Positions 6,695 to 14,460 are shown, numbered from the stretch's first letter. The stretch is DNA of 15,736 bases from UBA11222 sp049323435 (GCA_049323435.1 JBMOMX010000025.1:1-15736); one strand, 5' to 3'. The notes: generated from the sequence alone by a model not told the origin. Numbers and translations: made by a program.

Positions 6695-8218
6695 ATGTCA
6701 CAGGCGGCGGTACAGGATTATGACGACAAGGAGCTGGATTTTGAGATTGTCATTATCGGGGCCGGGTTTTCCGGCATTGGCACCGGCATAAGGCTGCTGA
6801 AAAACGGCTTTGGCGATTTTGTCATTCTGGAAAAGGCCGAGAGCGCGGGTGGCACCTGGCGCGACAATACCTATCCGGGGCTGGCGGTCGATGTGCCGAC
6901 GCTCAGCTATTCCTTTTCGTTCGAGCAGAACCCCAACTGGTCCAATCTGTATGCGCCGGGACCGGAGCTGAAGGCCTATGCCGATCATTGCGTCAATAAA
7001 TATGGCGTGCGGCCGCATATGCGCTATGGCGTCGAGGTGACCAAAACCGTTTATGACGAGGCGCGCAATGTGTGGGTGACGCACACCACCACCGGCAAGA
7101 CCTTTACCTCGCGCTATATTGTCAGCGCCACCGGCTTTCTGACCCTGCCGAAAATGCCGGACGTGCCGGGGCTGGATAAATTCAAGGGCAAGATCATTCA
7201 TACCAGCCGCTGGGATCATTCCTATGATTTTGCGGGCAAGGAAGTGGGCTGGATCGGCACCGGCGCGACGAGCATTCAGGCGATCCCGGAAATCGCGGAT
7301 AAGGTAAAGCATCTGGATGTGTATCAGCGCACGCCGATCTGGCTGCTGCCGAAAAAAGACATGCCGATTCCCACGCGCTTGCAGAACGCCTTCGCCAAAA
7401 TTCCCGGTGTGCAGCGCGCCGCCCGCATCCTGACGATCATCTTTACAGATATTGTCATGATCAATCTGCTGGTGTTCAACAAATATTTCAAACGCGCGGG
7501 CCGCGGCATCGAAAAGATCTGCGTCAATCACATCAAGGCCCAGGTGAAAGACCCGGCCATCGCCGAAAAGCTGATTCCGAAATATGATTTCGGTTGCAAA
7601 CGGCCCAGTTTCACCAATAAATTCTATCCGGTGTTTAACAATCCCAATGTGGATCTGGTCACCGACAGCATTACGCATATCACCGAAAATGGCATTGTCA
7701 CCAAGGATGGCAAGGAGCGTAAAATCGATACGCTGGTCGCCGCCACCGGATTTCAGGTGTTTGAAAAAGGCAGCGTGCCCACCTTCAGCATCGTGGGCAA
7801 GGGCGGCGTCGCCATCAGCGACTGGTGGGATCAGAACCGTTATCAGGCGTTCGAGGGCGCGACCGTGCCGGGCTATCCGAATTATTTCATGATGTTCGGG
7901 CCCTACAGCGTCTGCACCGCATCCTTCTTTGGCATGATTGATACGCAGTCCACGCATCTGGTGCGCTGCCTGAAAGAGGCGCGCCGGCGCAAGGCCAATT
8001 ATGTCGAGGTGACCAAAGCCGCCAATGACGCCAATTTCGAAAAGGTCAAACGGCGCATGAACACCACCATTTTCAATGCGGGCGACTGCAAACTATCCAA
8101 CAGCTATTATTTCGACCGGCATGGCGACAATCCGATTATCCGCCCGGTGACCGGCGTTGAAATGTGGCTGAAAAGCCGCTTTTTCAGCATGAGCAATTAC
8201 AGTTTCGACACGAAATAA
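6695..8218 (+). CDS. Type I Baeyer-Villiger monooxygenase (FAD/NADPH)
   Basis: This 507-residue flavoprotein would insert one oxygen atom next to a ketone, giving an ester or lactone. It shows the FAD Rossmann motif G-A-G-F-S-G (22-27), E-K-A-E-S-A-G-G-T-W-R (46-56), and the Baeyer-Villiger fingerprint F-x-G-x-x-x-H-x-x-x-W-D (163-174). It also has the second, NADPH-binding motif around W-I-G-T-G-A-T-S (186-193) and Q-R-T-P (211-214), whose Arg is conserved in the family. The fingerprint separates it from ordinary flavin monooxygenases. A hydrophobic stretch (about 244-261) could give membrane association. The frame opens at 6623, but a GAGGGAA ribosome site just before 6695 and the start of family homology favour the shorter start. 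It follows the aldolase gene by 140 bases. Substrate unknown; cyclic, aryl or terpenoid ketones are all possible. Confidence 0.88.
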   Translation: MSQAAVQDYDDKELDFEIVIIGAGFSGIGTGIRLLKNGFGDFVILEKAESAGGTWRDNTYPGLAVDVPTLSYSFSFEQNPNWSNLYAPGPELKAYADHCVNKYGVRPHMRYGVEVTKTVYDEARNVWVTHTTTGKTFTSRYIVSATGFLTLPKMPDVPGLDKFKGKIIHTSRWDHSYDFAGKEVGWIGTGATSIQAIPEIADKVKHLDVYQRTPIWLLPKKDMPIPTRLQNAFAKIPGVQRAARILTIIFTDIVMINLLVFNKYFKRAGRGIEKICVNHIKAQVKDPAIAEKLIPKYDFGCKRPSFTNKFYPVFNNPNVDLVTDSITHITENGIVTKDGKERKIDTLVAATGFQVFEKGSVPTFSIVGKGGVAISDWWDQNRYQAFEGATVPGYPNYFMMFGPYSVCTASFFGMIDTQSTHLVRCLKEARRRKANYVEVTKAANDANFEKVKRRMNTTIFNAGDCKLSNSYYFDRHGDNPIIRPVTGVEMWLKSRFFSMSNYSFDTK

Positions 8219-8230
8219 ATCTATGCGCAT

Positions 8231-8396
8231 TTTGTGATCAGATTGATACGCTCTCTTTCCCATTTTCTCACCCCTCACCCCGGCCCTCTCCCCCAAGGGG
8301 AGAGGGAGATATGAGTTCCGGGCGAGTTTCCCTCTCCCCTCGGGGGAGAGGGTCAGGGTGAGGGGGAAGGGAAAAGCGATTCAGTCCGTTCACATA
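8231..8396. repeat. Palindromic repeat element copy 2 (MITE/REP-like), between two convergent genes
   Basis: The left end reads TTTGTGATCAGATTGATAC; the right end on the complementary strand reads TATGTGAACGGACTGAATC. These resemble the ends of the copy at 4351-4559. Two perfect hairpins fill the middle: CCCTCTCCCC/GGGGAGAGGG with a CAA loop (8284-8306), and the same arms with a TCG loop (8330-8352). Because the arms are identical, the two hairpins can also pair with each other. C-rich and G-rich outer arms (CACCCCTCACCCC near 8270, GGGTGAGGGGG near 8357) make the whole element a nested palindrome. It lies between the stop codons of the monooxygenase and the CoA-transferase genes, where it could act as a two-way transcription stop, though no clear T-run follows. 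Confidence 0.75.
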
Positions 8397-8404
8397 ATGC
8401 TCTA

Positions 8405-9595
8405 TCAGCCGATCGCGCCCTTTTCGCGCAGGGCGCTGATCGTGGCGGCGTCCTTGCCCAGCACCTCGCGCAGCACCTCATCGGTATGTTCGCCCAGCAT
8501 CGGCGCGTGGCGTTCAACCTTCCATGCCCCGGTTCCGAATTTCACCGCAGGCGCGGGCGAACGCATAACCACATCGGCCTTGGGGTGATGCACCTCCAGC
8601 AGGGATTTCTGCTGAACGATCTGCGGATCAAGATGCAGGCTATCGCGCCGGTTCACAACGCCGCACGGCACGTCTTCGCCATCCAGCAGCGCCATTAATT
8701 CCGTGCTGCCATATTTTTGATATTCGCGTTCGATAATTTCCCACAACTCGACCGCGTTTTTACCGCGCGCCGCGATGGTGGCGAATTTTTCATCCGCGGC
8801 AATATCCATGCGTTTCATGGCGCGGCAAAAACCCTGCCATTCGGAATCGGAACTGACGATGCTGGTGATATAACCATCCTTTGTGGGGAACACCCGGTAC
8901 AGATCCGACAGGTTTGGCCGGCCTTCTTTTTCCTCGCCGACATAGATGTAATTGGCCAGCGCATCCGACCACAAAAATTGCAACGCCGAATCCAGCATGG
9001 ACAGTTTGATATGCTGCCCGCCCTTGCCGCGCGCCTTGGCCAGCAGGCCCGCCGTAATCGCCTGGCACGCGGTCAGCGATGTCACCTTGTCGATCACGAT
9101 GGTACGCACAATTTCCGGTTTGCCGGTTTTGGGATCGCCCTGCACATCGGTGTAACCGGCGATCGCCTGCACGATCGGGTCGTAAACCCGCTTGTTGGAA
9201 TAGGGCCCGTCATCGCCAAAGCCGCTGATCGACACATAGACAAGATCGGGATTGATTTTTTTCAGCTGCTCATAACCGATGCCCATGCGTTCGGCAACGC
9301 CGGGCCGGTAATTCTGCACAAAGGCGTCGGCCTTGCGCACCAGATCGTAGATCAGCTCCTTGCCCTCGGGTTTGGCGGTATTCACCGTGACCGAGCGTTT
9401 ATTGCGGTTCAGCACGGCAAATACCGCGCTCATATGGTTGCGGATAATCCCCATATAGCGGATCAGATCGCCAAGGCCGGGCTGTTCGATTTTTATGATA
9501 TCCGCGCCCTGATCTCCCAGAATCGTGGTCGCAAAGGGCCCCGATACGATGCTGGTCGCATCAATGATTCTGATACCTTCCAATGGTCCTGACAT
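8405..9595 (-). CDS. Family III CoA-transferase (CaiB/BaiF/Frc type)
   Basis: This 396-residue protein belongs to the class III CoA-transferases, which move CoA from an acyl-CoA donor to a carboxylic acid. The N-terminal L-E-G-I-R-I-I-D-A-T (5-14), the L-N-R-N-K-R-S-V (62-69), N-Y-R-P-G-V-A-E-R (95-103), and S-I-S-G-F-G-D-D-G-P-Y (122-132) blocks are typical. Asp169 in V-I-D-K-V-T-S aligns, at the same number, with the catalytic Asp169 of formyl-CoA transferase. The frame opens at 9688, but AGGAG lies just upstream of the ATG at 9595, where homology begins. It converges on the monooxygenase gene. Donor and acceptor cannot be read from sequence; activation of an acid made by the neighbouring catabolic enzymes is an attractive guess. 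Confidence 0.88.
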   Translation of the reverse strand: MSGPLEGIRIIDATSIVSGPFATTILGDQGADIIKIEQPGLGDLIRYMGIIRNHMSAVFAVLNRNKRSVTVNTAKPEGKELIYDLVRKADAFVQNYRPGVAERMGIGYEQLKKINPDLVYVSISGFGDDGPYSNKRVYDPIVQAIAGYTDVQGDPKTGKPEIVRTIVIDKVTSLTACQAITAGLLAKARGKGGQHIKLSMLDSALQFLWSDALANYIYVGEEKEGRPNLSDLYRVFPTKDGYITSIVSSDSEWQGFCRAMKRMDIAADEKFATIAARGKNAVELWEIIEREYQKYGSTELMALLDGEDVPCGVVNRRDSLHLDPQIVQQKSLLEVHHPKADVVMRSPAPAVKFGTGAWKVERHAPMLGEHTDEVLREVLGKDAATISALREKGAIG

Positions 9596-9669
9596 GATCT
9601 TTCTCCTCTTGCGGTTTTTATGGTTGCATCCTGCCTGCCAGCCTACTATGGAACACAGGCTGAAAGAAT

Positions 9670-9710
9670 GAAGGCGGAGAACGGACACCGAATCCCGGCT
9701 CTCCGTCTTC
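9670..9710 (+). other. Long hairpin upstream of tRNA-Lys, followed by a T-rich stretch
   Basis: GAAGGCGGAGA (9670-9680) pairs with TCTCCGTCTTC (9700-9710) over 11 positions with one G-T wobble; the loop is 19 bases. On the plus strand TGTTTTCTGTT follows, which looks like an intrinsic terminator, yet no plus-strand gene lies before it except through the convergent region. On the minus strand it would sit in the leader of the CoA-transferase mRNA. It may also fold in the pre-tRNA leader. Role undecided. Confidence 0.4.
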
Positions 9711-9723
9711 TGTTTTCTGTTCC

Positions 9724-9798
9724 GGGCCCGTAGCTCAGTGGTAGAGCATCTGACTTTTAATCAGGGGGTCGATGGTTCGAATCCATCCGGGCTCACCA
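9724..9798 (+). tRNA. tRNA-Lys (anticodon UUU)
   Basis: This 75-base cloverleaf has CCA encoded. The acceptor stem GGGCCCG pairs with CGGGCTC (one G-T), discriminator A. The D-arm is TAGCTCAGTGGTAGAGCA. The anticodon stem TCTGA/TCAGG (closing with one mispair-like end) encloses loop CTTTTAA with anticodon TTT. The T-stem GATGG/CCATC holds loop TTCGAAT. The upstream promoter is unclear; TTGCAT (9624-9629), 17 bases, TATGGA is a weak candidate. The gene stands alone between the CoA-transferase and DUF1329 genes. Confidence 0.96.
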
Positions 9799-9826
9799 AA
9801 TTGCGCCAGTCCGGCCCAGGAACAGT

Positions 9827-11197
9827 TTAACGCATCCCCAGCCGCCGCATGCCGCCGGGCGTAAACAGTTCCTCATCCATTTCCACATTGAACTGCACCG
9901 GCTTTTGCTCGTTGCGCAGCCCCAGCACATGATAGCGCCCCCCCGAAACGTCATAGACAACATCGGAGCCAATAGCGCAGAGCGGCTGATCGTAATAATT
10001 GTACAGATGGCCTTCCTGGACACGGGCGATATTTCCGCCCGCGTCATAGAGCGCGGTGGCCAGCACGGTCCAGCTATCCTCGTCAATATACATGCGTCTG
10101 CGCGCGGCGATGATATGCGTCTGGCCGGGTTTCAGCTTGCCTTCCACCACCCATGTCCGGTGCAATTCATAACGGATCGGGTCCGGGTTCAGATGGCCCT
10201 TATGCAGGATATCCTTATATTTCAGATCCGGCGAGGCCAGCGCAAACGTGTTATAGGGAATGAGTTTTTCCTGCTTGCCCAGAAGCTCCCACTCATAGCG
10301 GTCGGCCGCGCCATTAAACACCTGCATATTATCGCTGGTGCGCATCCCCTCGCTGGTGGGGGTCAGGCTGTCATAGCCCAGGCCCATGGTGCGCTTTACC
10401 TTGCGTTCGCCGGGCCGGTAATTCCACACCCGGCGCCCTTCCGCCACCTGATCGAGCGTGTTGTGCATGACCATCAGCGAGCCGGCCTGTGAAGACGGGC
10501 TGACACCCTGTTTAAGGAAATGGAATATCACATTTTGCAGATCCTCGGTTTTGGCCAGTTCGGGATCGGCATAACGGTATATCCACTGATCCACGGAAAC
10601 CTGAATCGTGTAATCCCCGCCTCTGGTCGGCGTCGCCTCTGCGGATTCGCGTTTCACCCGGAAGCCCTGAAACCGCATTTCGTGATTCCACAATATTTCG
10701 CGCGCCGATTGCGGAATGGGAAAGGGCGACGCCACCGTCGCGCCGGTAAAGCCATTGCCTTCATGCGTCAGTTGCGCATTGACCGCATTGCGCTTGATCG
10801 CCTCATACACCACAGGCGGATAGGCGCAGGAGCGGTGGGTGGGGTAGACCTTCAGGAAATAGCTGTCCGGATAGGCCTTCAGCATTTCCTTATGGCCGTC
10901 GGTCAATTGCGCGTCATATTTTGCCGCGTCCGCCGCCGTAATTTTGTAAAGCGGCTGATCGGCGGCAAACGGGTCGGGCAGATGTTTGGCCGGGTCAATG
11001 GTAATGCCCGGCGGCGGCGCGGCCAGCCCGCCGTCCCAGGCGGGAATGGTTCCCGCCGCATTGCCCGCCTTTTCCGCCCCCATCGGGGTCAGATCGGCGC
11101 CCAGCCGGCTGGCCTCTTCCGGCGTAACAGCGGCAAACGCCGCGGCCGTACCCAACATTAACGCCAGCGCCGCGCCATATCCCGTTGTCCGTTTCAT
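9827..11197 (-). CDS. DUF1329 secreted protein, copy A
   Basis: This is a 456-residue exported protein of the DUF1329 family, described as related to LolA/outer-membrane lipoprotein-sorting folds; its biochemical role is not established. A signal peptide covers residues 1-22 and ends A-F-A before A-V-T-P. There is no lipobox cysteine, so it should be a soluble periplasmic protein. Family blocks include G-A-D-L-T-P-M-G-A-E-K-A-G-N, G-T-I-P-A-W-D-G-G-L, W-N-Y-R-P-G-E-R-K-V-K-R, R-Y-E-L-H-R-T-W-V-V-E-G-K-L-K-P-G and N-Y-Y-D-Q-P-L-C-A. The frame opens at 11218, but a GGGGAG ribosome site and the signal peptide favour the ATG at 11197. It lies 64 bases behind its paralogue (copy B), probably in one operon. 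Such genes are often reported near catabolic clusters with DUF1302 partners; no DUF1302 gene is present here. Confidence 0.85.
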   Translation of the reverse strand: MKRTTGYGAALALMLGTAAAFAAVTPEEASRLGADLTPMGAEKAGNAAGTIPAWDGGLAAPPPGITIDPAKHLPDPFAADQPLYKITAADAAKYDAQLTDGHKEMLKAYPDSYFLKVYPTHRSCAYPPVVYEAIKRNAVNAQLTHEGNGFTGATVASPFPIPQSAREILWNHEMRFQGFRVKRESAEATPTRGGDYTIQVSVDQWIYRYADPELAKTEDLQNVIFHFLKQGVSPSSQAGSLMVMHNTLDQVAEGRRVWNYRPGERKVKRTMGLGYDSLTPTSEGMRTSDNMQVFNGAADRYEWELLGKQEKLIPYNTFALASPDLKYKDILHKGHLNPDPIRYELHRTWVVEGKLKPGQTHIIAARRRMYIDEDSWTVLATALYDAGGNIARVQEGHLYNYYDQPLCAIGSDVVYDVSGGRYHVLGLRNEQKPVQFNVEMDEELFTPGGMRRLGMR

Positions 11198-11261
11198 ATA
11201 CCGTTCACTCCCCTGCATAATTATTTATTTTTTTGCCACCTGCCACGCGGCAAGTGAATAA

Positions 11262-12632
11262 TCAGCGCACCCCGAGCGCGCGCATCCCGGACGGGCTGAA
11301 CTTGCTTTGTGCAAAGACCACCTCGAACCTGACTGGTTTTTGCTGATTGCGCATCCCGACAATATGATACCGCCCGCCCTTGATGTCATAGATGACTTCC
11401 GAGCCAAGCGCGCAGAGCGGCTGATCATAATAGTTGAATATGTGCCCTTCCTGAATGCGCGATAAATTGTCCGCTGGATTGAACAGGTCGGCGGCCACGG
11501 CAATCCAGCTATCTTCATCCAGATATATTTTCCGGCGCGCCGCGATGACATGTGAAAGGCCCGGTTTCAGCTTGCCTTCAATCACCCATGTCCGGTGCAA
11601 TTCATAGCGCATGAAATCCTGATTCACATGCCCCTTTTGCAGAATATCCTTATACTGATGATCGGACGAGGCAAAACCATTGGTGGTGTAGGGAATGATT
11701 TTCTCCATCTTGCCCAGCAGTTCCCAGTCATAGCGGTCGCCCGCGCCGTTAAACAGCTGGAACGTGTCGCTGGTGCGGATGCCTTCACTGGACGGGACGA
11801 TATTGTCATAGCCGATGCCCATGGTGCGTTTTACCTTGCGCTCTCCTGGGCGGTAATTCCACACCCGGCGCGGTTCGGCCACCTGATCAAGGGTATTGTT
11901 GAAAACCGTCATCGCGCCCGAATTTGACGGCGGGCTGTGGCCCTGTTTGAGGAAATAGTAGCTGATATTTTTCATATCCTCGGTATTGGTCATCTCGGGA
12001 TCGGACCAGCTGTAAATATACTGGTCAACCGCGGTTTCGATGGTGAAATCACCCGAAGCAGTCGGCGTCGCCGAGGCATTGTCGCGCCACACCTTGAAAC
12101 CGCGATAATTCAGTTCGTGATTCCACAGCACCTCACGCGCCGTTTTCGGTATGGGAAATGACGCCGCCATGGTCGCGCCGGCAACCCCATTGCCATCATT
12201 GGTAAGCTGCGCATTCACCGCATTGCGCCGGATCGCCTGATAGACATGATCGGGATAGGCGCAGGCCCGATGCGTTGGAAACACTTTCAAGCGGTAGGTA
12301 TCGGGATAGGCGGCCATCATGGCCTTTTGCCCATCGGTCAGATTGGCGTCATATTGTGCCATATTGGCGGATGTGACGGTATATAGGGGCTGCTCTGATG
12401 CGAACGGATCGGGCAGATGTTTGTCCGGATCAATGGTGACGCCCGGCGGCGGCGCGCTCAGCCCGCCGTCCCAGGCGGGAATGGTTCCCGCCGCATTACC
12501 CGCCTTTTCCGCGCCAATGGGTGTCAGATCGGCCCCCAGACGATTGGCTTCCGCCTCTGGCACACCAGCCATGGCCGCCTGTATGCCCAATAATAAACCC
12601 GCAATGGCTGAAAGGCTGAACACATGTTTCAT
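11262..12632 (-). CDS. DUF1329 secreted protein, copy B
   Basis: This second DUF1329 protein is also exactly 456 residues and aligns with copy A end to end without obvious gaps. By eye well over half the positions are identical. The signal peptide (1-22) ends A-M-A before G-V-P-E, and again lacks a lipobox. The shared blocks are G-T-I-P-A-W-D-G-G-L, V-D-Q-(W/Y)-I-Y, W-N-Y-R-P-G-E-R-K-V-K-R-T-M-G, Y-E-L-H-R-T-W-V-(V/I)-E-G-K-L-K-P-G and N-Y-Y-D-Q-P-L-C-A. The frame opens at 12674, but GGGAG about ten bases upstream of the ATG at 12632 and the signal peptide fix the start. It is the promoter-proximal gene of the pair. Divergence concentrates in the signal peptide and the extreme C-terminus, suggesting an old tandem duplication rather than a recent one. 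Function unknown. Confidence 0.85.
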   Translation of the reverse strand: MKHVFSLSAIAGLLLGIQAAMAGVPEAEANRLGADLTPIGAEKAGNAAGTIPAWDGGLSAPPPGVTIDPDKHLPDPFASEQPLYTVTSANMAQYDANLTDGQKAMMAAYPDTYRLKVFPTHRACAYPDHVYQAIRRNAVNAQLTNDGNGVAGATMAASFPIPKTAREVLWNHELNYRGFKVWRDNASATPTASGDFTIETAVDQYIYSWSDPEMTNTEDMKNISYYFLKQGHSPPSNSGAMTVFNNTLDQVAEPRRVWNYRPGERKVKRTMGIGYDNIVPSSEGIRTSDTFQLFNGAGDRYDWELLGKMEKIIPYTTNGFASSDHQYKDILQKGHVNQDFMRYELHRTWVIEGKLKPGLSHVIAARRKIYLDEDSWIAVAADLFNPADNLSRIQEGHIFNYYDQPLCALGSEVIYDIKGGRYHIVGMRNQQKPVRFEVVFAQSKFSPSGMRALGVR

Positions 12633-12651
12633 GCTGGCGTTACTCCCGCAT

Positions 12652-12657
12652 ATTATA
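12652..12657 (-). promoter_or_regulatory. Candidate -10 box for the DUF1329 pair
   Basis: A perfect TATAAT on the minus strand lies in an AT-rich island about 20 bases before the start of copy B. No convincing -35 is found at 16-18 bases, so the promoter may need an activator. The transcription start would fall very close to the ribosome site, which weakens the case. Confidence 0.3.
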
Positions 12658-12796
12658 TTTATTGGTGCGATCATCCTGCTCCGGTCAGTATGACCTCCAC
12701 GACAGCCATGGTATTGAAAGTGACAATTGTGTGCAATAGGTCTAAGCCGGATGGATGCTACAGTTCCGCCAGACAGTATCGGACAGGAGTATAGAC

Positions 12797-14143
12797 GTGC
12801 CAGAAAATTTTGACCTGATCCTGTCCGGCGCGACCCTCGTCAATCATGACGGGCGCGGTATTGCGGATGTAGGGGTGCGCGATGGGCGCACCGCCGCCAT
12901 AGGCGATCTGCGTCAGGCCAGCGCCGGACGCCGGATCAATGCCAAAGGCCTGCATCTGCTGCCCGGCGTGATCGACAGCCAGGTGCATTTTCGCGAGCCC
13001 GGCAATGAACATAAGGAAGATCTGGAAACCGGCAGCCTGGCGGCGGTGATGGGCGGCGTCACCGCCGTGTTCGAGATGCCCAACACCAATCCTGCCACGA
13101 CCGATGCCGCTGCACTGGCGGACAAGGTGCGCCGCGCCACCGCACGGATGCATTGTGATTTTGCCTTCTATGTCGGCGCTGCGGTGGAAAATACATCGCA
13201 GCTGGGCGAACTGGAACGCCTGCCCGGCTGCTGCGGCGTGAAACTGTTCATGGGCGCATCCACCGGCAGCCTGCTGGTGTCCGAGGACGAAGGCGTACGT
13301 CAGGTTCTGCGTCATGGACGCCGCCGCGTGGCCATACATTCCGAAGATCAGGCCCGCATGATGGAACGCAAGCATCTGGCGCTGGCCGGACAGGTGGAAA
13401 CCCATCCGGTCTGGCGCGATGCGCAGTCCGCTATGTTGTCAACCCAGCGTCTATTGCGCATCGCACGCGAAGAACATCGACGGGTGCATGTGCTGCATAT
13501 TACGACCGCCGAAGAAATTACGCTGCTGGGCGCGCACAAGGATATTGCGACCGTCGAGGTGCTGCCCCAGCATCTGACGCTGGCGGCGCCCGAAGCCTAT
13601 GCCGAGCTCGGCACACGCGCCCAGATGAACCCGCCCATCCGTGATGCGGTACACCGCACGGGGCTGTGGCAGGGAATTGCATCCGGCATTGTCGACGTGC
13701 TGGGTTCCGATCATGCGCCGCATACTCGTCAGGAAAAAGGGCTGAGCGCAGACAGCACGATGCGTTATCCGAATACACCCTCCGGCATGCCCGGGGTGCA
13801 GACTCTGGTGCCGGTAATGCTGGATCATGTCGCGGCGGGCAGACTGTCGCTGGAACGTTTTGTCGATCTGACCTCGCATGGCCCCAACCGGATTTTCGGT
13901 ATTGCCAATAAAGGGCGTCTCGCGGTGGGCTATGATGCGGATTACACGCTGGTGGACCTGAAGGCCGAACAAATGATCACCGATCAGATGATGGCCGGGC
14001 GCTGCGACTGGACCCCGTTCCATGGCCGCAAGATCACCGGCTGGCCGATGGGTACAATTATACGCGGTCAGGTGGTGATGTGGGAAGGCGCGCTGGAAAC
14101 CCCGCATCAGGGCCAGGCCATCCGCTTTCAGGAATGTCTCTGA
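12797..14143 (+). CDS. pyrC: Dihydroorotase-type cyclic amidohydrolase
   Basis: This 448-residue amidohydrolase (TIM barrel with N- and C-terminal beta sandwich) would close or open a cyclic amide; the best match is dihydroorotase of pyrimidine synthesis. The start is a GTG at 12797 with AGGAG just upstream; a longer in-frame ATG at 12755 lacks a ribosome site. Key residues: Asp60 and His64 in D-S-Q-V-H-F-R-E-P-G, Asn96-Thr97 in E-M-P-N-T, Lys149 in G-V-K-L-F-M-G (the carboxylated lysine position), His181, His234 and Asp305 in G-S-D-H-A-P-H. The usual H-x-H is Q-x-H here (Gln62), as I recall for a subset of alphaproteobacterial and Bacteroidetes dihydroorotases. No aspartate carbamoyltransferase gene is adjacent. 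Allantoinase or a hydantoinase relative is less likely. Confidence 0.8.
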   Translation: MPENFDLILSGATLVNHDGRGIADVGVRDGRTAAIGDLRQASAGRRINAKGLHLLPGVIDSQVHFREPGNEHKEDLETGSLAAVMGGVTAVFEMPNTNPATTDAAALADKVRRATARMHCDFAFYVGAAVENTSQLGELERLPGCCGVKLFMGASTGSLLVSEDEGVRQVLRHGRRRVAIHSEDQARMMERKHLALAGQVETHPVWRDAQSAMLSTQRLLRIAREEHRRVHVLHITTAEEITLLGAHKDIATVEVLPQHLTLAAPEAYAELGTRAQMNPPIRDAVHRTGLWQGIASGIVDVLGSDHAPHTRQEKGLSADSTMRYPNTPSGMPGVQTLVPVMLDHVAAGRLSLERFVDLTSHGPNRIFGIANKGRLAVGYDADYTLVDLKAEQMITDQMMAGRCDWTPFHGRKITGWPMGTIIRGQVVMWEGALETPHQGQAIRFQECL

Positions 14144-14153
14144 CCCGCGCCGC

Positions 14154-14435
14154 TCAATGCACTGTCGGCGATCCGTTCAGATCAATTACCAGCCCCGCCA
14201 CACGGATGGGTTCCGCAATGATCCTGCTGGCGCAGGTAACGCGCACCGAGTGCAGTTTGCCGTCCAGATTGGCCTGCCAGAAATCCAGAAAATGACACAG
14301 AACAGGAAATCGCGGGGCAAGATCAAGCCGCTGCCAGACAAAGCTTTGCAGCAACACCGGATGGTCCGGAATATGATACAGAATTTCAGCAGTGGTGGGT
14401 CTGTATCCCTGTAACAAAAGTTCAAACTCTGTCAT
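14154..14435 (-). CDS. usg: Usg-like small protein
   Basis: The product is a 93-residue protein of the Usg-like family (PF06233), which is confined largely to Alphaproteobacteria and has no assigned function. The conserved run G-Y-R-P-T-T-A-E-I-L-Y-H-I-P-D-H-P (10-26), followed by L-L-Q-S-F-V-W-Q and L-A-P-R-F-P-V-L and D-F-W-Q-A-N-L-D-G, identifies it. A GAGGAAG ribosome site sits about five bases before the ATG at 14435, preferred over in-frame starts at 14447 and 14453. It has no signal peptide or membrane segment. Its stop lies 10 bases from the end of the convergent dihydroorotase gene, and it is divergent from the reductase gene. Confidence 0.85.
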   Translation of the reverse strand: MTEFELLLQGYRPTTAEILYHIPDHPVLLQSFVWQRLDLAPRFPVLCHFLDFWQANLDGKLHSVRVTCASRIIAEPIRVAGLVIDLNGSPTVH

Positions 14436-14460
14436 GAACTTCCTCATCACCAAGACATGT

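Noticed and set aside
8284..8352. CRISPR-like regular repeats (CCCTCTCCCC twice)
   Set aside because: There are only two units, each a self-complementary hairpin with a tiny loop, with no spacers and no cas genes; they belong to the palindromic repeat element.
11198..11261. Possible terminator between the two DUF1329 genes
   Set aside because: On the coding (minus) strand the TTGCC/GGCAA stem is short and is followed by A residues, not T residues, so it does not look like an intrinsic terminator; the two genes are probably co-transcribed.
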